Source: Alphaproteobacteria bacterium
Lineage (GTDB): Bacteria; Pseudomonadota; Alphaproteobacteria; Micropepsales; Micropepsaceae
Assembly (NCBI GenBank): GCA_017308475.1
Contig: JAFKEU010000012.1
Coordinates: forward strand, 1 to 64,000
Direction of reading: 5' to 3'
DNA length: 64,000 nucleotides
This document shows positions 1 through 8,171 of the stretch, one piece after another (position 1 is the first letter of the stretch; every line of letters starts with the position of its first letter). Position numbers and translations under genes: made by a program. The notes beneath the pieces are model-generated. The model did not search any database. It saw only the letters and a program-made list of their open reading frames with translations, and had not been told where the DNA came from.

Positions 1-1
1 G

Positions 2-655
2 GGTCCGGTGATGGGCATGGTGGGCGCACTGGCGGCCTGTGGCCTGACATTTGCGCTGGGCGGCGGCGGGACGCGTGGGGGAACCGTTGCGCTGGTGCTG
101 GCGGGAGCAGCAGTGTCCAGCCTGACCGCGGCGGGCATTGCCCTGGCGCTGAACTTCGCGCCCAACCCCTATGCAGCCTATGAGATCATGTCCTGGCTTC
201 TGGGCAGCATCGCCGACAAGAGCTGGACCCAGGTTTGGCTGGTCCTGCCCTTCGCGGTGCTGGGCGTGGCGCTGTTGTCGGCGACGGGACGGGGGCTGGA
301 CGCATTGACCCTGGGCGAAGCGCAGGCGCACAGCCTGGGCATCGATGTGCGCCGGCTGGCGATGCTGGTTGTGGCGGGAACGGCACTGTCGGTGGGGGCG
401 GTGACTTCGGTCACCGGTGCCATCGGCTTCATCGGCCTGGTGGCGCCCCATCTGGTGCGCCCTTTTGTGGGGCATGAGCCGCGTCGGGTATTGCTGCCCG
501 CGGCGCTGGCGGGTGCCTTGCTGCTTTTGTGCGCAGATATCGCGGCCCGGCTGGTGCATACCAATCCGGAACTGAAGCTGGGTGTTTTCACCAGCTTTCT
601 GGGCACGCCCTTCTTCTTCTGGCTTGTCGTCCGTATACGGAAGGTGGCGCCATGA
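2..655 (+). CDS. FecCD/BtuC-family ABC importer permease, 5' end cut by window
   Basis: The reading frame is open to the first base of the window, so the true start lies upstream. The visible ~217 residues are almost entirely hydrophobic helices. They contain the conserved FecCD segment GAIGFIGLVAPHLVRPFVGHEPR (nt ~416-485), the cytoplasmic loop that contacts the ATPase in BtuC-like permeases. This family moves iron-siderophore, haem or cobalamin across the inner membrane; the substrate cannot be told without the periplasmic binding protein, which is not in view. Its TGA overlaps the ATG of the downstream ATPase (ATGA), which indicates translational coupling. Confidence 0.9.
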   Translation, partial: GPVMGMVGALAACGLTFALGGGGTRGGTVALVLAGAAVSSLTAAGIALALNFAPNPYAAYEIMSWLLGSIADKSWTQVWLVLPFAVLGVALLSATGRGLDALTLGEAQAHSLGIDVRRLAMLVVAGTALSVGAVTSVTGAIGFIGLVAPHLVRPFVGHEPRRVLLPAALAGALLLLCADIAARLVHTNPELKLGVFTSFLGTPFFFWLVVRIRKVAP

Positions 656-1428
656 GGCTGGCGGCGGAAAACCTGACCGTACGACGGGGCGGGCGACCAA
701 TCCTGTCCGGCGTGTCGCTGTCGGTGCGGGCGGGCGAGTTCATCGCAGTGATCGGCCCCAATGGCGCGGGCAAGTCCACCCTGCTGTCGGTCCTTGCCGG
801 GCTGATACAGCCGGATGCGGGCAGGGTGACGCTGGACGGCGTGCCTTTTACCGCCGTGCCGGCGCGTGCGCTGGCGGCCCGCCGCGCATGGCTTCCGCAG
901 AACCCGCATCTGGAATGGCCCATATCGGTGGAGCGACTGGTGGCGCTGGGCTTGACCCCGCGCCTTCCCGCCACCGGCGGTCTGCCGGAAGCTTTTGCGC
1001 CCGCCATCAGCCGGGTGCTGGCACTCTGCGATCTTCAAACGCGCCGCGCCCAGCCGGCCACCACGCTTTCGGGCGGCGAACTGGCGCGGGCGATGCTGGC
1101 ACGGGCCCTGGTAGGCGATCCGGAACTTCTGATCGTCGACGAACCGATCGCCGGTCTCGATCCTCGCCATGCCATCGCCTGCATGCGGTTGCTGGAAGGC
1201 CAGGCGGCGGCGGGCAAGCTGGTGGTCGCAGCGCTGCACGATTTGACCCTCGCGGCGCGCCACGCCAGCCGGGTCGTCGCGCTTGTGGATGGCAGCCTGG
1301 TTGCCGACACCGATTCGCTCACAGAAGAGCTTATCCACAGGGCCTTTGGCGTTGATGTCCGCGCGACGGGCGAGGGGAATTCGCGGGGATTCACACTTCT
1401 GTCCACAAGCGAAAAATCGGACGTGTGA
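652..1428 (+). CDS. ABC transporter ATP-binding protein (FecE/HmuV/BtuD type)
   Basis: This is a 258-aa nucleotide-binding subunit that powers the permease encoded just upstream. Walker A GPNGAGKST is at residues 35-43, the signature LSGGE is near 139, Walker B LLIVDEP is near 159-165, and an H-loop histidine follows in ALHDLTLAARH. I chose the ATG at 652 because it overlaps the permease stop (ATGA) and gives the normal family length; a longer in-frame reading from 529 would lie inside the permease. The substrate is probably a chelated metal or cobalamin, inferred from the FecCD partner. Confidence 0.93.
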   Translation: MRLAAENLTVRRGGRPILSGVSLSVRAGEFIAVIGPNGAGKSTLLSVLAGLIQPDAGRVTLDGVPFTAVPARALAARRAWLPQNPHLEWPISVERLVALGLTPRLPATGGLPEAFAPAISRVLALCDLQTRRAQPATTLSGGELARAMLARALVGDPELLIVDEPIAGLDPRHAIACMRLLEGQAAAGKLVVAALHDLTLAARHASRVVALVDGSLVADTDSLTEELIHRAFGVDVRATGEGNSRGFTLLSTSEKSDV

Positions 1429-1596
1429 ATGGAAAAGTATGCTTGACGGATTCGGCCAAATCACCACCAGATATAGGCGCTGAACATCTCAGCAATGTCA
1501 CATTTAGAGGCTAGAAGCATAGGGTGAGTCCCTGAGAGAGGGGACTTTCGCCGACGCCTTCGATCCCTCGTCAGTCAGGTTTTCGGGGGCTTTTCC

Positions 1597-3606
1597 ATGT
1601 CGGCACTGGGCAGGGTTTACGGGGATTTCGACTCCGACGGGCAGCTGGTGGAAACCCGTGGCCCTGAGCGAACCGTTGTCATCACCAGAACGGTGACGAC
1701 CGAAACCAGGCCGGTTGAATCGCCCAAGGCGGAAGCGCCCAGGACCGAGCCCGCGGCCGTACACCATGCCGGCCAGCCGCCGCAGGCAAGTCAGCCGCCG
1801 CTTCCCTATCCGCTGGCGCCGCGGCCCAAGCCGTCCGACTTGGTGCTGGATCGCACCCGCGACGCGCTGCTGACGCCCTTCGGCAAGGCTACCCTGACCG
1901 ACCGCTACCTGATGCCAGGCGAAAGCTTTCAGGACATGTTCGCGCGCGTCTCCTGTGCCTATGCCGACGATGTGGCGCATGCCCAGCGGCTGTACGACTA
2001 CATGAGCCGGCTGTGGTTCATGCCGGCCACGCCCGTGCTTTCGAATGGCGGCACCACCCGCGGGCTGCCGATCTCTTGCTTCCTGAATGACGTTCCGGAT
2101 TCGCTGGACGGTATTGTGGGCGTTTGGAACGAGAATGTAGCCCTGGCCTCCAATGGCGGCGGCATTGGCACCTATTGGGGCAAGGTCCGCTCGATCGGCG
2201 AGAAGGTGAAGACCGGCGCCACCAGCGGCATCATCCCCTTCATCCATGTGATGGATGGCCTGACGCTGGCGATCAGCCAAGGCTCGCTGCGGCGCGGTTC
2301 GGCGGCGGTGTATCTGGACGTCACCCATCCCGAGATCGAGGAATTCCTGGAGATCCGCAAGGCGTCTGGCGACTTCAACCGCAAGGGCCTGAACCTGCAT
2401 CACGGCATTAACATTACCGACGAATTCATGCAGTGCGTGAAGGAAGGCAGGAAGTTCGGCCTGAAGAGCCCCAAGGACGGCAGCGTGCTGCGCGAGATCG
2501 ACGCGCGCCAGCTGTGGCAGCGTATCCTGGAGACGCGGCTTCAGACGGGTGAGCCCTATATCCTCAACATCGACCATGTGAACCGCGCGCTGCCCAAGCA
2601 CCAGCGCGATCTGGGCCTGAAGGTCAACACCTCCAACCTGTGCAGCGAGATCACGCTTCCCACCGGCGCCGACCATGACGGCAGGGAACGCACCGCGGTC
2701 TGCTGCCTGTCCTCGCTGAACATCGAAACCTGGGACCAGTGGGAAAGCCAGGAAGGTTTCGTCGAAGACGTGCTGCGCATGCTGGACAATGTGCTGACCA
2801 GCTTCATCGAGACTGCGCCTGACGGCATGCACCGCGCCAAGTACAGCGCCCTGCGCGAAAGGTCGGTTGGGCTGGGGGTGATGGGCTTTCACTCCTTCCT
2901 GCAGCAGAAAGGCATTCCGCTGGAAAGCGCGATGGCCAAGTCGTGGAACCTGCGCATATTCAAGAAGATACGCCGGGAAGCTGATGCGGCATCTTATATT
3001 CTGGCGGAAGAGCGCGGTGCCTGCCTGGACGCACAGGAAAAGGGCATGAAGGCGCGCTTCAGCCACAAGCTGGCAATCGCGCCGACCGCGTCGATCTCGA
3101 TCATCTGCGGCGGCACCTCTGCCTGTGTCGAGCCTATCCCAGCCAATGTCTATACCCACAAGACGCTGTCGGGCGCCTTTGTCGTGCGCAACAGCTATCT
3201 GCAGGACCTGCTGGAAACCAAGGGCCAGAACACCGCCGAGGTGTGGCAGTCGATCCTGGAGCAGGAAGGCTCGGTCCAGCACCTGGACTGCCTGAGCGAG
3301 GACGAGAAGCTGGTCTTCCGCACGGCGTTCGAAATCGACCAGCGCTGGATCATCGAGCTGGCGGCCGACCGGACGCCCTACATCTGCCAGAGCCAGTCGC
3401 TGAACCTGTTCCTGCCGGCCGACATCGACAAGTGGGATCTGCACATGCTGCACTGGACGGCGTGGGAGAAGGGCATCAAGAGCCTTTACTACTGCCGCTC
3501 CAAGTCGATCAGCCGCGCCGGTTTCGCCGGCCAGCTTGAAAAGAAGAGCAGTCTGAAAGCCGTTGCCAGCAAGACCGATTATGAAGAGTGCCTGGCATGT
3601 CAATGA
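1597..3606 (+). CDS. nrdA: Ribonucleoside-diphosphate reductase, large subunit (class I)
   Basis: This is the catalytic subunit that reduces NDPs to dNDPs, 669 aa. Active-site features are visible: the substrate cysteine in PISCFL (~162), the N-x-C-x-E motif as NLCSEI (C349), the paired Cys in VCCLSS (369-370), the Tyr pair of the radical path in SLYYCRS near the C-terminus, and the C-terminal redox pair CLAC (665-668). The first ~85 residues are a Pro/Ala-rich, charged, probably disordered stretch. I see no N-terminal ATP-cone, the usual activity-regulating domain. It overlaps nrdB, so the two are co-translated. A weak SD and short dyads lie in the 168-bp leader. The family call is firm; the missing ATP-cone is my reading of the N-terminus. 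Confidence 0.97.
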   Translation: MSALGRVYGDFDSDGQLVETRGPERTVVITRTVTTETRPVESPKAEAPRTEPAAVHHAGQPPQASQPPLPYPLAPRPKPSDLVLDRTRDALLTPFGKATLTDRYLMPGESFQDMFARVSCAYADDVAHAQRLYDYMSRLWFMPATPVLSNGGTTRGLPISCFLNDVPDSLDGIVGVWNENVALASNGGGIGTYWGKVRSIGEKVKTGATSGIIPFIHVMDGLTLAISQGSLRRGSAAVYLDVTHPEIEEFLEIRKASGDFNRKGLNLHHGINITDEFMQCVKEGRKFGLKSPKDGSVLREIDARQLWQRILETRLQTGEPYILNIDHVNRALPKHQRDLGLKVNTSNLCSEITLPTGADHDGRERTAVCCLSSLNIETWDQWESQEGFVEDVLRMLDNVLTSFIETAPDGMHRAKYSALRERSVGLGVMGFHSFLQQKGIPLESAMAKSWNLRIFKKIRREADAASYILAEERGACLDAQEKGMKARFSHKLAIAPTASISIICGGTSACVEPIPANVYTHKTLSGAFVVRNSYLQDLLETKGQNTAEVWQSILEQEGSVQHLDCLSEDEKLVFRTAFEIDQRWIIELAADRTPYICQSQSLNLFLPADIDKWDLHMLHWTAWEKGIKSLYYCRSKSISRAGFAGQLEKKSSLKAVASKTDYEECLACQ

Positions 3607-4685
3607 ATCTCGCGGACGTCGATCCCAAGTCGCTGATCGGCAAGGGGGCGGTCGGCCTTCTCAATTCCACCGGGACCTATGACGTCACCCGTTATCCCTG
3701 GGCCTATGATTGCTGGAAGCGCCAGCAGCAGACCCATTGGATGGGCGAGGAAGTGCCGCTGGGCGCCGACATCCGCGACTGGCAGGCGGGCAACATCACC
3801 GATGCCGAACGCGCGCTGCTGACCCAGATCTTCCGCTTCTTCACGCAAAGCGACGTGGAAGTGGGCGACAATTACCTCAAGCGCTACATCCCCATCTTCC
3901 AGCCGCTGGAAGTGCAGATGATGATGGCTGCCTTCTCCAACATGGAGACGGTGCACATCGATGCCTATGCGCTGATCCTGAAAACACTGGGCATGCCCCA
4001 GGCCGAGTTCGAGGCCTTCCGCGACTATTCCGAGATGCGGGCCAAGGCCGATTACATGCATACGTTCGGCGTCTCCACCTGCGCCGATGTGGCGCGCACC
4101 CTGGCCATGTTCGGCGCCTTTACCGAGGGCATGGCCCTGTTCGCCAGCTTTGCCATGCTGCTGAACTTCCCGCGCCACAACAAGATGAACGGCATGGGCC
4201 AGATCGTTTCCTGGTCGGTGCGCGACGAAAGCCTGCATTGTGAAGGCATCACCAGGCTCTATCACGCCTGGAACGAGGAGACGGGTGCGGTCACCCGGCA
4301 GGTGCGCGAGGATATCCGCGAGGTCGCCTCGACTATGGTCAAGCTGGAGGAGGGCTTCATCGACCTGGCCTTCGGCATGGGCGGCATCCAGGGCATGGCC
4401 GCCGATGACATCAAGGCCTATGTCCATTACATCGCCGACTGGCGGTTGACCCAGCTGAAGCTCAAGCCGGTGTTCGGAAATTTCGAGGAAACCGAGAGCG
4501 GCTATCGCCAGCTCAGGGCCCATCCGCTGCCCTGGCTGGTGGAGATACTCAACGGGGTCGAACACGCCAACTTCTTCGAGCAACGCGCTACCGAATATTC
4601 CAAGGGTGCGACGCGTGGCTCCTGGGACGGCGAAGGCGGCGTGTGGACCAATTTCGACAAGCGCAATCAGGTCGCGGCGGAATAA
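3597..4685 (+). CDS. nrdB: Ribonucleoside-diphosphate reductase, small (radical) subunit
   Basis: This 362-aa ferritin-like subunit carries the di-metal centre and tyrosyl radical. The E-x-x-H pairs are E117/H120 (ETVH) and E211/H214 (RDESLH). The tyrosine at 124, four residues after H120 as in E. coli R2 Tyr122, is present, which points to a Tyr-radical class Ia-type enzyme. The ATG at 3597 is preferred because GAAGAG lies 8 nt upstream; ATG 3603 and GTG 3588 are alternatives. The start lies inside the last codons of nrdA, so the pair is translationally coupled. There is no ATP-cone at the N-terminus here either. Confidence 0.96.
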   Translation: MSMNLADVDPKSLIGKGAVGLLNSTGTYDVTRYPWAYDCWKRQQQTHWMGEEVPLGADIRDWQAGNITDAERALLTQIFRFFTQSDVEVGDNYLKRYIPIFQPLEVQMMMAAFSNMETVHIDAYALILKTLGMPQAEFEAFRDYSEMRAKADYMHTFGVSTCADVARTLAMFGAFTEGMALFASFAMLLNFPRHNKMNGMGQIVSWSVRDESLHCEGITRLYHAWNEETGAVTRQVREDIREVASTMVKLEEGFIDLAFGMGGIQGMAADDIKAYVHYIADWRLTQLKLKPVFGNFEETESGYRQLRAHPLPWLVEILNGVEHANFFEQRATEYSKGATRGSWDGEGGVWTNFDKRNQVAAE

Positions 4686-4696
4686 GGCACAGGACG

Positions 4697-5728
4697 CTAG
4701 TTTCGCGTCACCGGATACCCCGCCTCGCGCCAGGCCTGCATGCCGCCGTCCAGCGCCGCCACGCGGGTAAAGCCCAGATCGTGAAGCGTCGCCGCCGCAA
4801 GGGTCGAGATGCGGCCGAATTCGCAGGCGACAAGGATGCGGCGCGTCGGGTCGGGCAAGTCCTTGTTGACGCGAAGCTCCAACTGGCCGCGCGGCAGGTG
4901 TTGGGCGCCCGGTATGTGGCCGGCATCGAACGCGTCTTTCTCGCGCACATCCAGCAGGATCATGTCCAGCGCGCCCGCCTCCACGCGTTCGGCCAGTTCG
5001 TCCAGGGCAATGAATGGCACCTTGGCGGCGGCTTCCGCCAGGAACTGTTCCACCGTCTTGCCGCCGCTCATGTTGGTGCGCAGCGCCTCGGTCAGGTGGG
5101 TGGGCGCCGCCAGGTTGAGATGCGTCATCATCTCCACGAATTCGGCGCGTTCGCGCTTTTGCAGTCGCGGATTGCTTTGGATCTCCGTGCCGATGGTGGA
5201 ATGGCTGCGGCCCTTGTAGTCGTGCGCCGGAAAGACCAGCAGGTTCGGGTCCTGCTTCAGCACAATGTTGAACAGGCTGTCATACAGCGCATCGGGATCG
5301 CCGGTGGGCAGGTCGGTGCGGCCCGTCCCGCCGATAAGCAGCGTGTCACCGGTGAAGATGCGGTCCCCGGCCAGAACGCACATGGAATCGCGCGTGTGAC
5401 CGGGCGTATAAAGCGCCTTCAGCCGCATGGCACCGACGCGCAGGATTTCACCGTCGTCCAGCCGGAAGCTCGAATAGGGCGCCGGCGAGGGCCGGCTGGT
5501 AACCACCGGGGCGCCCAGCCTGCGGCCCAGTTCCTTTGCTGCCGAGAAATGGTCGGCATGGGTGTGAGTGTCCAGCAGATAGCGGATGGAAAGCCCGTTC
5601 TGCGCCGCCAAGCCCAGATAGCGGTCGATCTGGGCCAAGTGGGGGTCGATCAGCACGGCGGCGCGGCTTTCGGTGCAGCCCATCAGGTAGGACAGGCAGC
5701 CGCCGGTCGCGATCTGCTCAAAGATCAT
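4697..5728 (-). CDS. Metallo-beta-lactamase fold / rhodanese fusion (persulfide dioxygenase-like)
   Basis: A 343-aa cytosolic protein. The N-terminal metallo-beta-lactamase domain (about 1-235) has the metal motif T-H-T-H-A-D-H at 54-60. A C-terminal rhodanese domain (about 250-340) has its catalytic Cys at 302 in CEFGRIS. This arrangement is known from ETHE1-like persulfide dioxygenase/sulfurtransferase fusions (CstB- or PRF-like), which oxidise glutathione or low-molecular-weight persulfide to sulfite or thiosulfate. The exact substrate is inferred. It converges with nrdB, with only 11 bp between stops and no clear terminator. Confidence 0.88.
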   Translation of the reverse strand: MIFEQIATGGCLSYLMGCTESRAAVLIDPHLAQIDRYLGLAAQNGLSIRYLLDTHTHADHFSAAKELGRRLGAPVVTSRPSPAPYSSFRLDDGEILRVGAMRLKALYTPGHTRDSMCVLAGDRIFTGDTLLIGGTGRTDLPTGDPDALYDSLFNIVLKQDPNLLVFPAHDYKGRSHSTIGTEIQSNPRLQKRERAEFVEMMTHLNLAAPTHLTEALRTNMSGGKTVEQFLAEAAAKVPFIALDELAERVEAGALDMILLDVREKDAFDAGHIPGAQHLPRGQLELRVNKDLPDPTRRILVACEFGRISTLAAATLHDLGFTRVAALDGGMQAWREAGYPVTRN

Positions 5729-5797
5729 GCTCGTCTCCTGCCGCCGTGCCGTAACGCCGAGTATGCCGCAAAGCCCTGCCCGGCGGCAGGGGCGCCG

Positions 5798-6049
5798 TCA
5801 CAGCCCGCGCAGGGCAGCACGGAAGACGCGGTCGTTTTTCAGCGCATATTCGCGTTTCATTGCGCCGTTGCGGGTGCGGTGTTTCTCGGCGTAGACAAGC
5901 GTCCATTGGCGGCCGCGTGTCGTTTTTGCCCCTTTCCCACTGCCGTTATGCTCGGCCAGGCGCCGTTCGAGGTCCAGCGTCCATCCAACGTAAGTGACTG
6001 GATTGCCGCCTGGATTTCGCGTCATCAGCACGTAGACATAGGAAGGCAT
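5798..6049 (-). CDS. GIY-YIG nuclease-fold protein (UPF0213-like)
   Basis: An 83-aa single-domain protein. The N-terminal YVYVL and the following TYVGWT match the GIY and YIG strands; an Arg follows in DLERRLAEHN and a catalytic-type Glu in KHRTRNGAMKRE. Small stand-alone GIY-YIG proteins of this size are widespread and mostly uncharacterised; a DNA-processing role is inferred from the fold only. It sits 69 bp upstream of the MBL-rhodanese gene on the same strand, so the two may share a transcript. Confidence 0.85.
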   Translation of the reverse strand: MPSYVYVLMTRNPGGNPVTYVGWTLDLERRLAEHNGSGKGAKTTRGRQWTLVYAEKHRTRNGAMKREYALKNDRVFRAALRGL

Positions 6050-6135
6050 GATCGTTTCTGCCTCCGTTTTGGCAGATCAGGCAAGACGAATTCGCAGATC
6101 TTCCGCACTTGCGAATTGGCGCGCGACGGATAACG

Positions 6136-6163
6136 TTGCCTAGGCAAGTGTTGCGCTGGCAAC
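6136..6163. promoter_or_regulatory. Two adjacent dyads, probable MarR operators
   Basis: There is a perfect 12-bp palindrome TTGCCTAGGCAA at 6136-6147. Two bases later comes a second dyad GTTGC-gctg-GCAAC at 6150-6163. Both carry the same TTGC...GCAA half-sites and lie 32-59 bp before the marR-like start. MarR-family repressors bind dyads of this kind over their own promoters, so autorepression of the efflux operon is the likely role (inference). Confidence 0.7.
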
Positions 6164-6194
6164 AATAATCCATGCTGAATTTGGGGTCTTTGTC

Positions 6195-6749
6195 ATGCGC
6201 CCTTATTACAAGCCTTCAAATTACACGATGAAGAATTCCGTGGGCTACCTGATGCGGGTTTGCACCAACCGTGTGCTGCCGCAGATGGAGGCGCTGTTTG
6301 ATCATGAAGAGCTGACCTTCTCGCAGTGGACCACCCTGGTCGCCCTGCATGACGGTCGCATCAGCACCGCCGGGGACCTGGCCCACACTATCTGCCACGA
6401 TGCCGGCTCGCTGACGCGGCTGATCGACCAGCTGGTCGAGCGCGAATTGGTTACACGCACCCGCAGCGAAACCGATCGCCGGGTTGTCACACTGAGACTG
6501 ACGCCGCGCGGCAGCGCACTGGTCGAGGTGCTGGCCCCCCGGGTGATGAATTTCTGGAACGAGCTCCTGTCCGGCTTCACCCATGTCGAGGTCGATATAC
6601 TGATCAATCTGTTGACGCGCCTGGTGATCGCCACCGAGGACAAGGTGCGCGGTGACAAGCCCTCGCGCCTTGTGATCTCCGAAACGCCCATTTCCGTTCC
6701 CATCCTTCCTTCCCCTCCCGTTTCCCGTTCCAAGGCGAAGAAGTCATGA
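6195..6749 (+). CDS. MarR-family transcriptional regulator of the efflux operon
   Basis: A 184-aa protein with a MarR winged helix in about residues 35-115: LTFSQWTTLVALHD, the recognition region DAGSLTRLIDQLVERELVTR, then the wing TRSETDRRVVTLRLTPRG. It heads an operon: its TGA overlaps the ATG of the outer-membrane factor gene (ATGA), and emrA- and emrB-like genes follow. Two TTGC/GCAA dyads lie just upstream. It most likely represses its own operon until a phenolic or drug-like ligand binds (inference from family and layout). The C-terminal ~30 residues are Ser/Pro-rich and low complexity. Confidence 0.9.
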   Translation: MRPYYKPSNYTMKNSVGYLMRVCTNRVLPQMEALFDHEELTFSQWTTLVALHDGRISTAGDLAHTICHDAGSLTRLIDQLVERELVTRTRSETDRRVVTLRLTPRGSALVEVLAPRVMNFWNELLSGFTHVEVDILINLLTRLVIATEDKVRGDKPSRLVISETPISVPILPSPPVSRSKAKKS

Positions 6750-8167
6750 AAAAGCCCCTTGCTGCATTGATGGCATCGCTGCTGCTCAGCGCCTGCGTCG
6801 CCACCCCGCCCACCGATCCGCAGATTGCCCAGGTCAAGACCGAAAAGCTGGGCCTGGACGGCGCACCCATGGCGCCTGTGCCGGTAGCCTGGTGGAAGGC
6901 GTTCAAAGATCCCCAGGTCGACCGGCTGGCGCCGCAGGTAATCGCCAACAATCCCAGCCTGACGGCTGCCATGGCACGGCTGCGCGCCGCACAGGCGGAG
7001 CTTTCGGTCAACCAGGCGGAAGACATGCCGCAGGTGACGCTGGACGCCCAGGAACAACGGCTGCTGTTCAGCAAGGACTACATCATCCCGCCTCCTTATG
7101 GCGGATCGTACCGCTGGTATGGCCAGGTCCTGGGCAATTTCAGCTGGAACCTCGATTTCTGGGGCAAGCAGGCGGCGCTGATCGACAAGGCGCGCGGCAC
7201 TGCACAGGCTGCGGCGCTGGATGTGGAAGCGGCGCATCTGGCATTGTCGGGTGGCTTTGCCCAGGCCTATATCGGTCTTCTCCTGAATTACCAGGACGGC
7301 GACATTGCCGACGCCACGGTGGCCGAGCGCGAGGGGATCGTGAAGATCACCCAGGGCCGCGTGGACGCGGGTCTGGAAAATGCCAGTGCCCTGGAACAGG
7401 CCAAGGCGCTGCTGTCCCTCGCCAGGGCCGACCAGCTGCGCTATCAGGCGGCGCGCGAGACCGACGTCCACGCGATCGCTGCACTGGCGGGCGAGGGCGC
7501 CAATGCCTATGCTGGCATCGTCAGGCCCACGCCCGATCTGGATGCGGCGCTGCCGCTGCCCACCCAGCTTCCCGCCGATCTTCTGGCACGGCGTCCCGAC
7601 ATCCTGGCGGCGCGGGCGCGGATCGATGCGGCCATGGCCGGGCGCAAGGCCGCGCACGCCGCCTTCTATCCCGACATCAATCTGGTCGCGATGGTGGGCT
7701 TCCAGGCCATCGGCCTGTCCAACCTGATCGGCGGCGATTCATTCACTTATGGAGCGGGGCCAGCTATCCACCTGCCGATCTTCGATGCCGGCAAGTTGCG
7801 CGCCGAATATGCCGGCGCCACGGCCCAGCTGGACGAGGCGGTGGCTGACTATAACGGCGCCGTGGTGAACGCCATCAAGCAGGCGGCCGACGCGATGACC
7901 CAGGTAAAAAGCCTGGAGCAGCAGCGCCTGCGCCAGCAGGAGGCGGTCCAGAGCGCCGGCCGCGCCTTCAAGATCGCGGAGGACCGCTATCGCAGCGGGC
8001 TTTCCACCCAGCTACCCATGCTTCAGGCGGAAGCCACGCTGCTGCAGGCGCGCCAAGGGCTGGCTGCCGTCACCGCCCAGTCGACCATCCAGCGCATCAC
8101 CCTTCTTCTGACCGTGGGTGGGCCCTTCGCCGCGCCCGATACCACCAAGATTGCCAAGCAGGATTGA
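6746..8167 (+). CDS. NodT-family outer-membrane efflux lipoprotein (TolC-like)
   Basis: A 473-aa precursor with a lipoprotein signal; the lipobox is LSAC with Cys at 17. The rest shows the two repeated outer-membrane-efflux-protein halves, with long Ala/Gln-rich helices (DLLARRPDILAARARIDAA near the middle, ALEQAKALLSLARADQLRYQAA before it). It would form the outer-membrane channel of the tripartite pump with the EmrA- and EmrB-like products downstream. It is coupled to marR by an ATGA overlap and is followed by emrA after 4 bp. Confidence 0.93.
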   Translation: MKKPLAALMASLLLSACVATPPTDPQIAQVKTEKLGLDGAPMAPVPVAWWKAFKDPQVDRLAPQVIANNPSLTAAMARLRAAQAELSVNQAEDMPQVTLDAQEQRLLFSKDYIIPPPYGGSYRWYGQVLGNFSWNLDFWGKQAALIDKARGTAQAAALDVEAAHLALSGGFAQAYIGLLLNYQDGDIADATVAEREGIVKITQGRVDAGLENASALEQAKALLSLARADQLRYQAARETDVHAIAALAGEGANAYAGIVRPTPDLDAALPLPTQLPADLLARRPDILAARARIDAAMAGRKAAHAAFYPDINLVAMVGFQAIGLSNLIGGDSFTYGAGPAIHLPIFDAGKLRAEYAGATAQLDEAVADYNGAVVNAIKQAADAMTQVKSLEQQRLRQQEAVQSAGRAFKIAEDRYRSGLSTQLPMLQAEATLLQARQGLAAVTAQSTIQRITLLLTVGGPFAAPDTTKIAKQD

Positions 8168-8171
8168 TCCC

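Noticed and set aside
178..1467. 429-aa minus-strand ORF
   Set aside because: It lies opposite the ABC permease and ATPase genes and has Arg/Gln/His-rich composition typical of antisense frames in GC-rich coding DNA.
1466..1490. Possible NrdR box before nrdA (CCAGATATAGG)
   Set aside because: Only one partial match to the palindromic consensus and no second copy at the usual spacing.
1504..3603. 699-aa minus-strand ORF opposite nrdA
   Set aside because: nrdA has full catalytic motifs; the antisense frame has no recognisable domain.
4643..6133. 496-aa plus-strand ORF
   Set aside because: Antisense to the MBL-rhodanese and GIY-YIG genes, which carry clear motifs.
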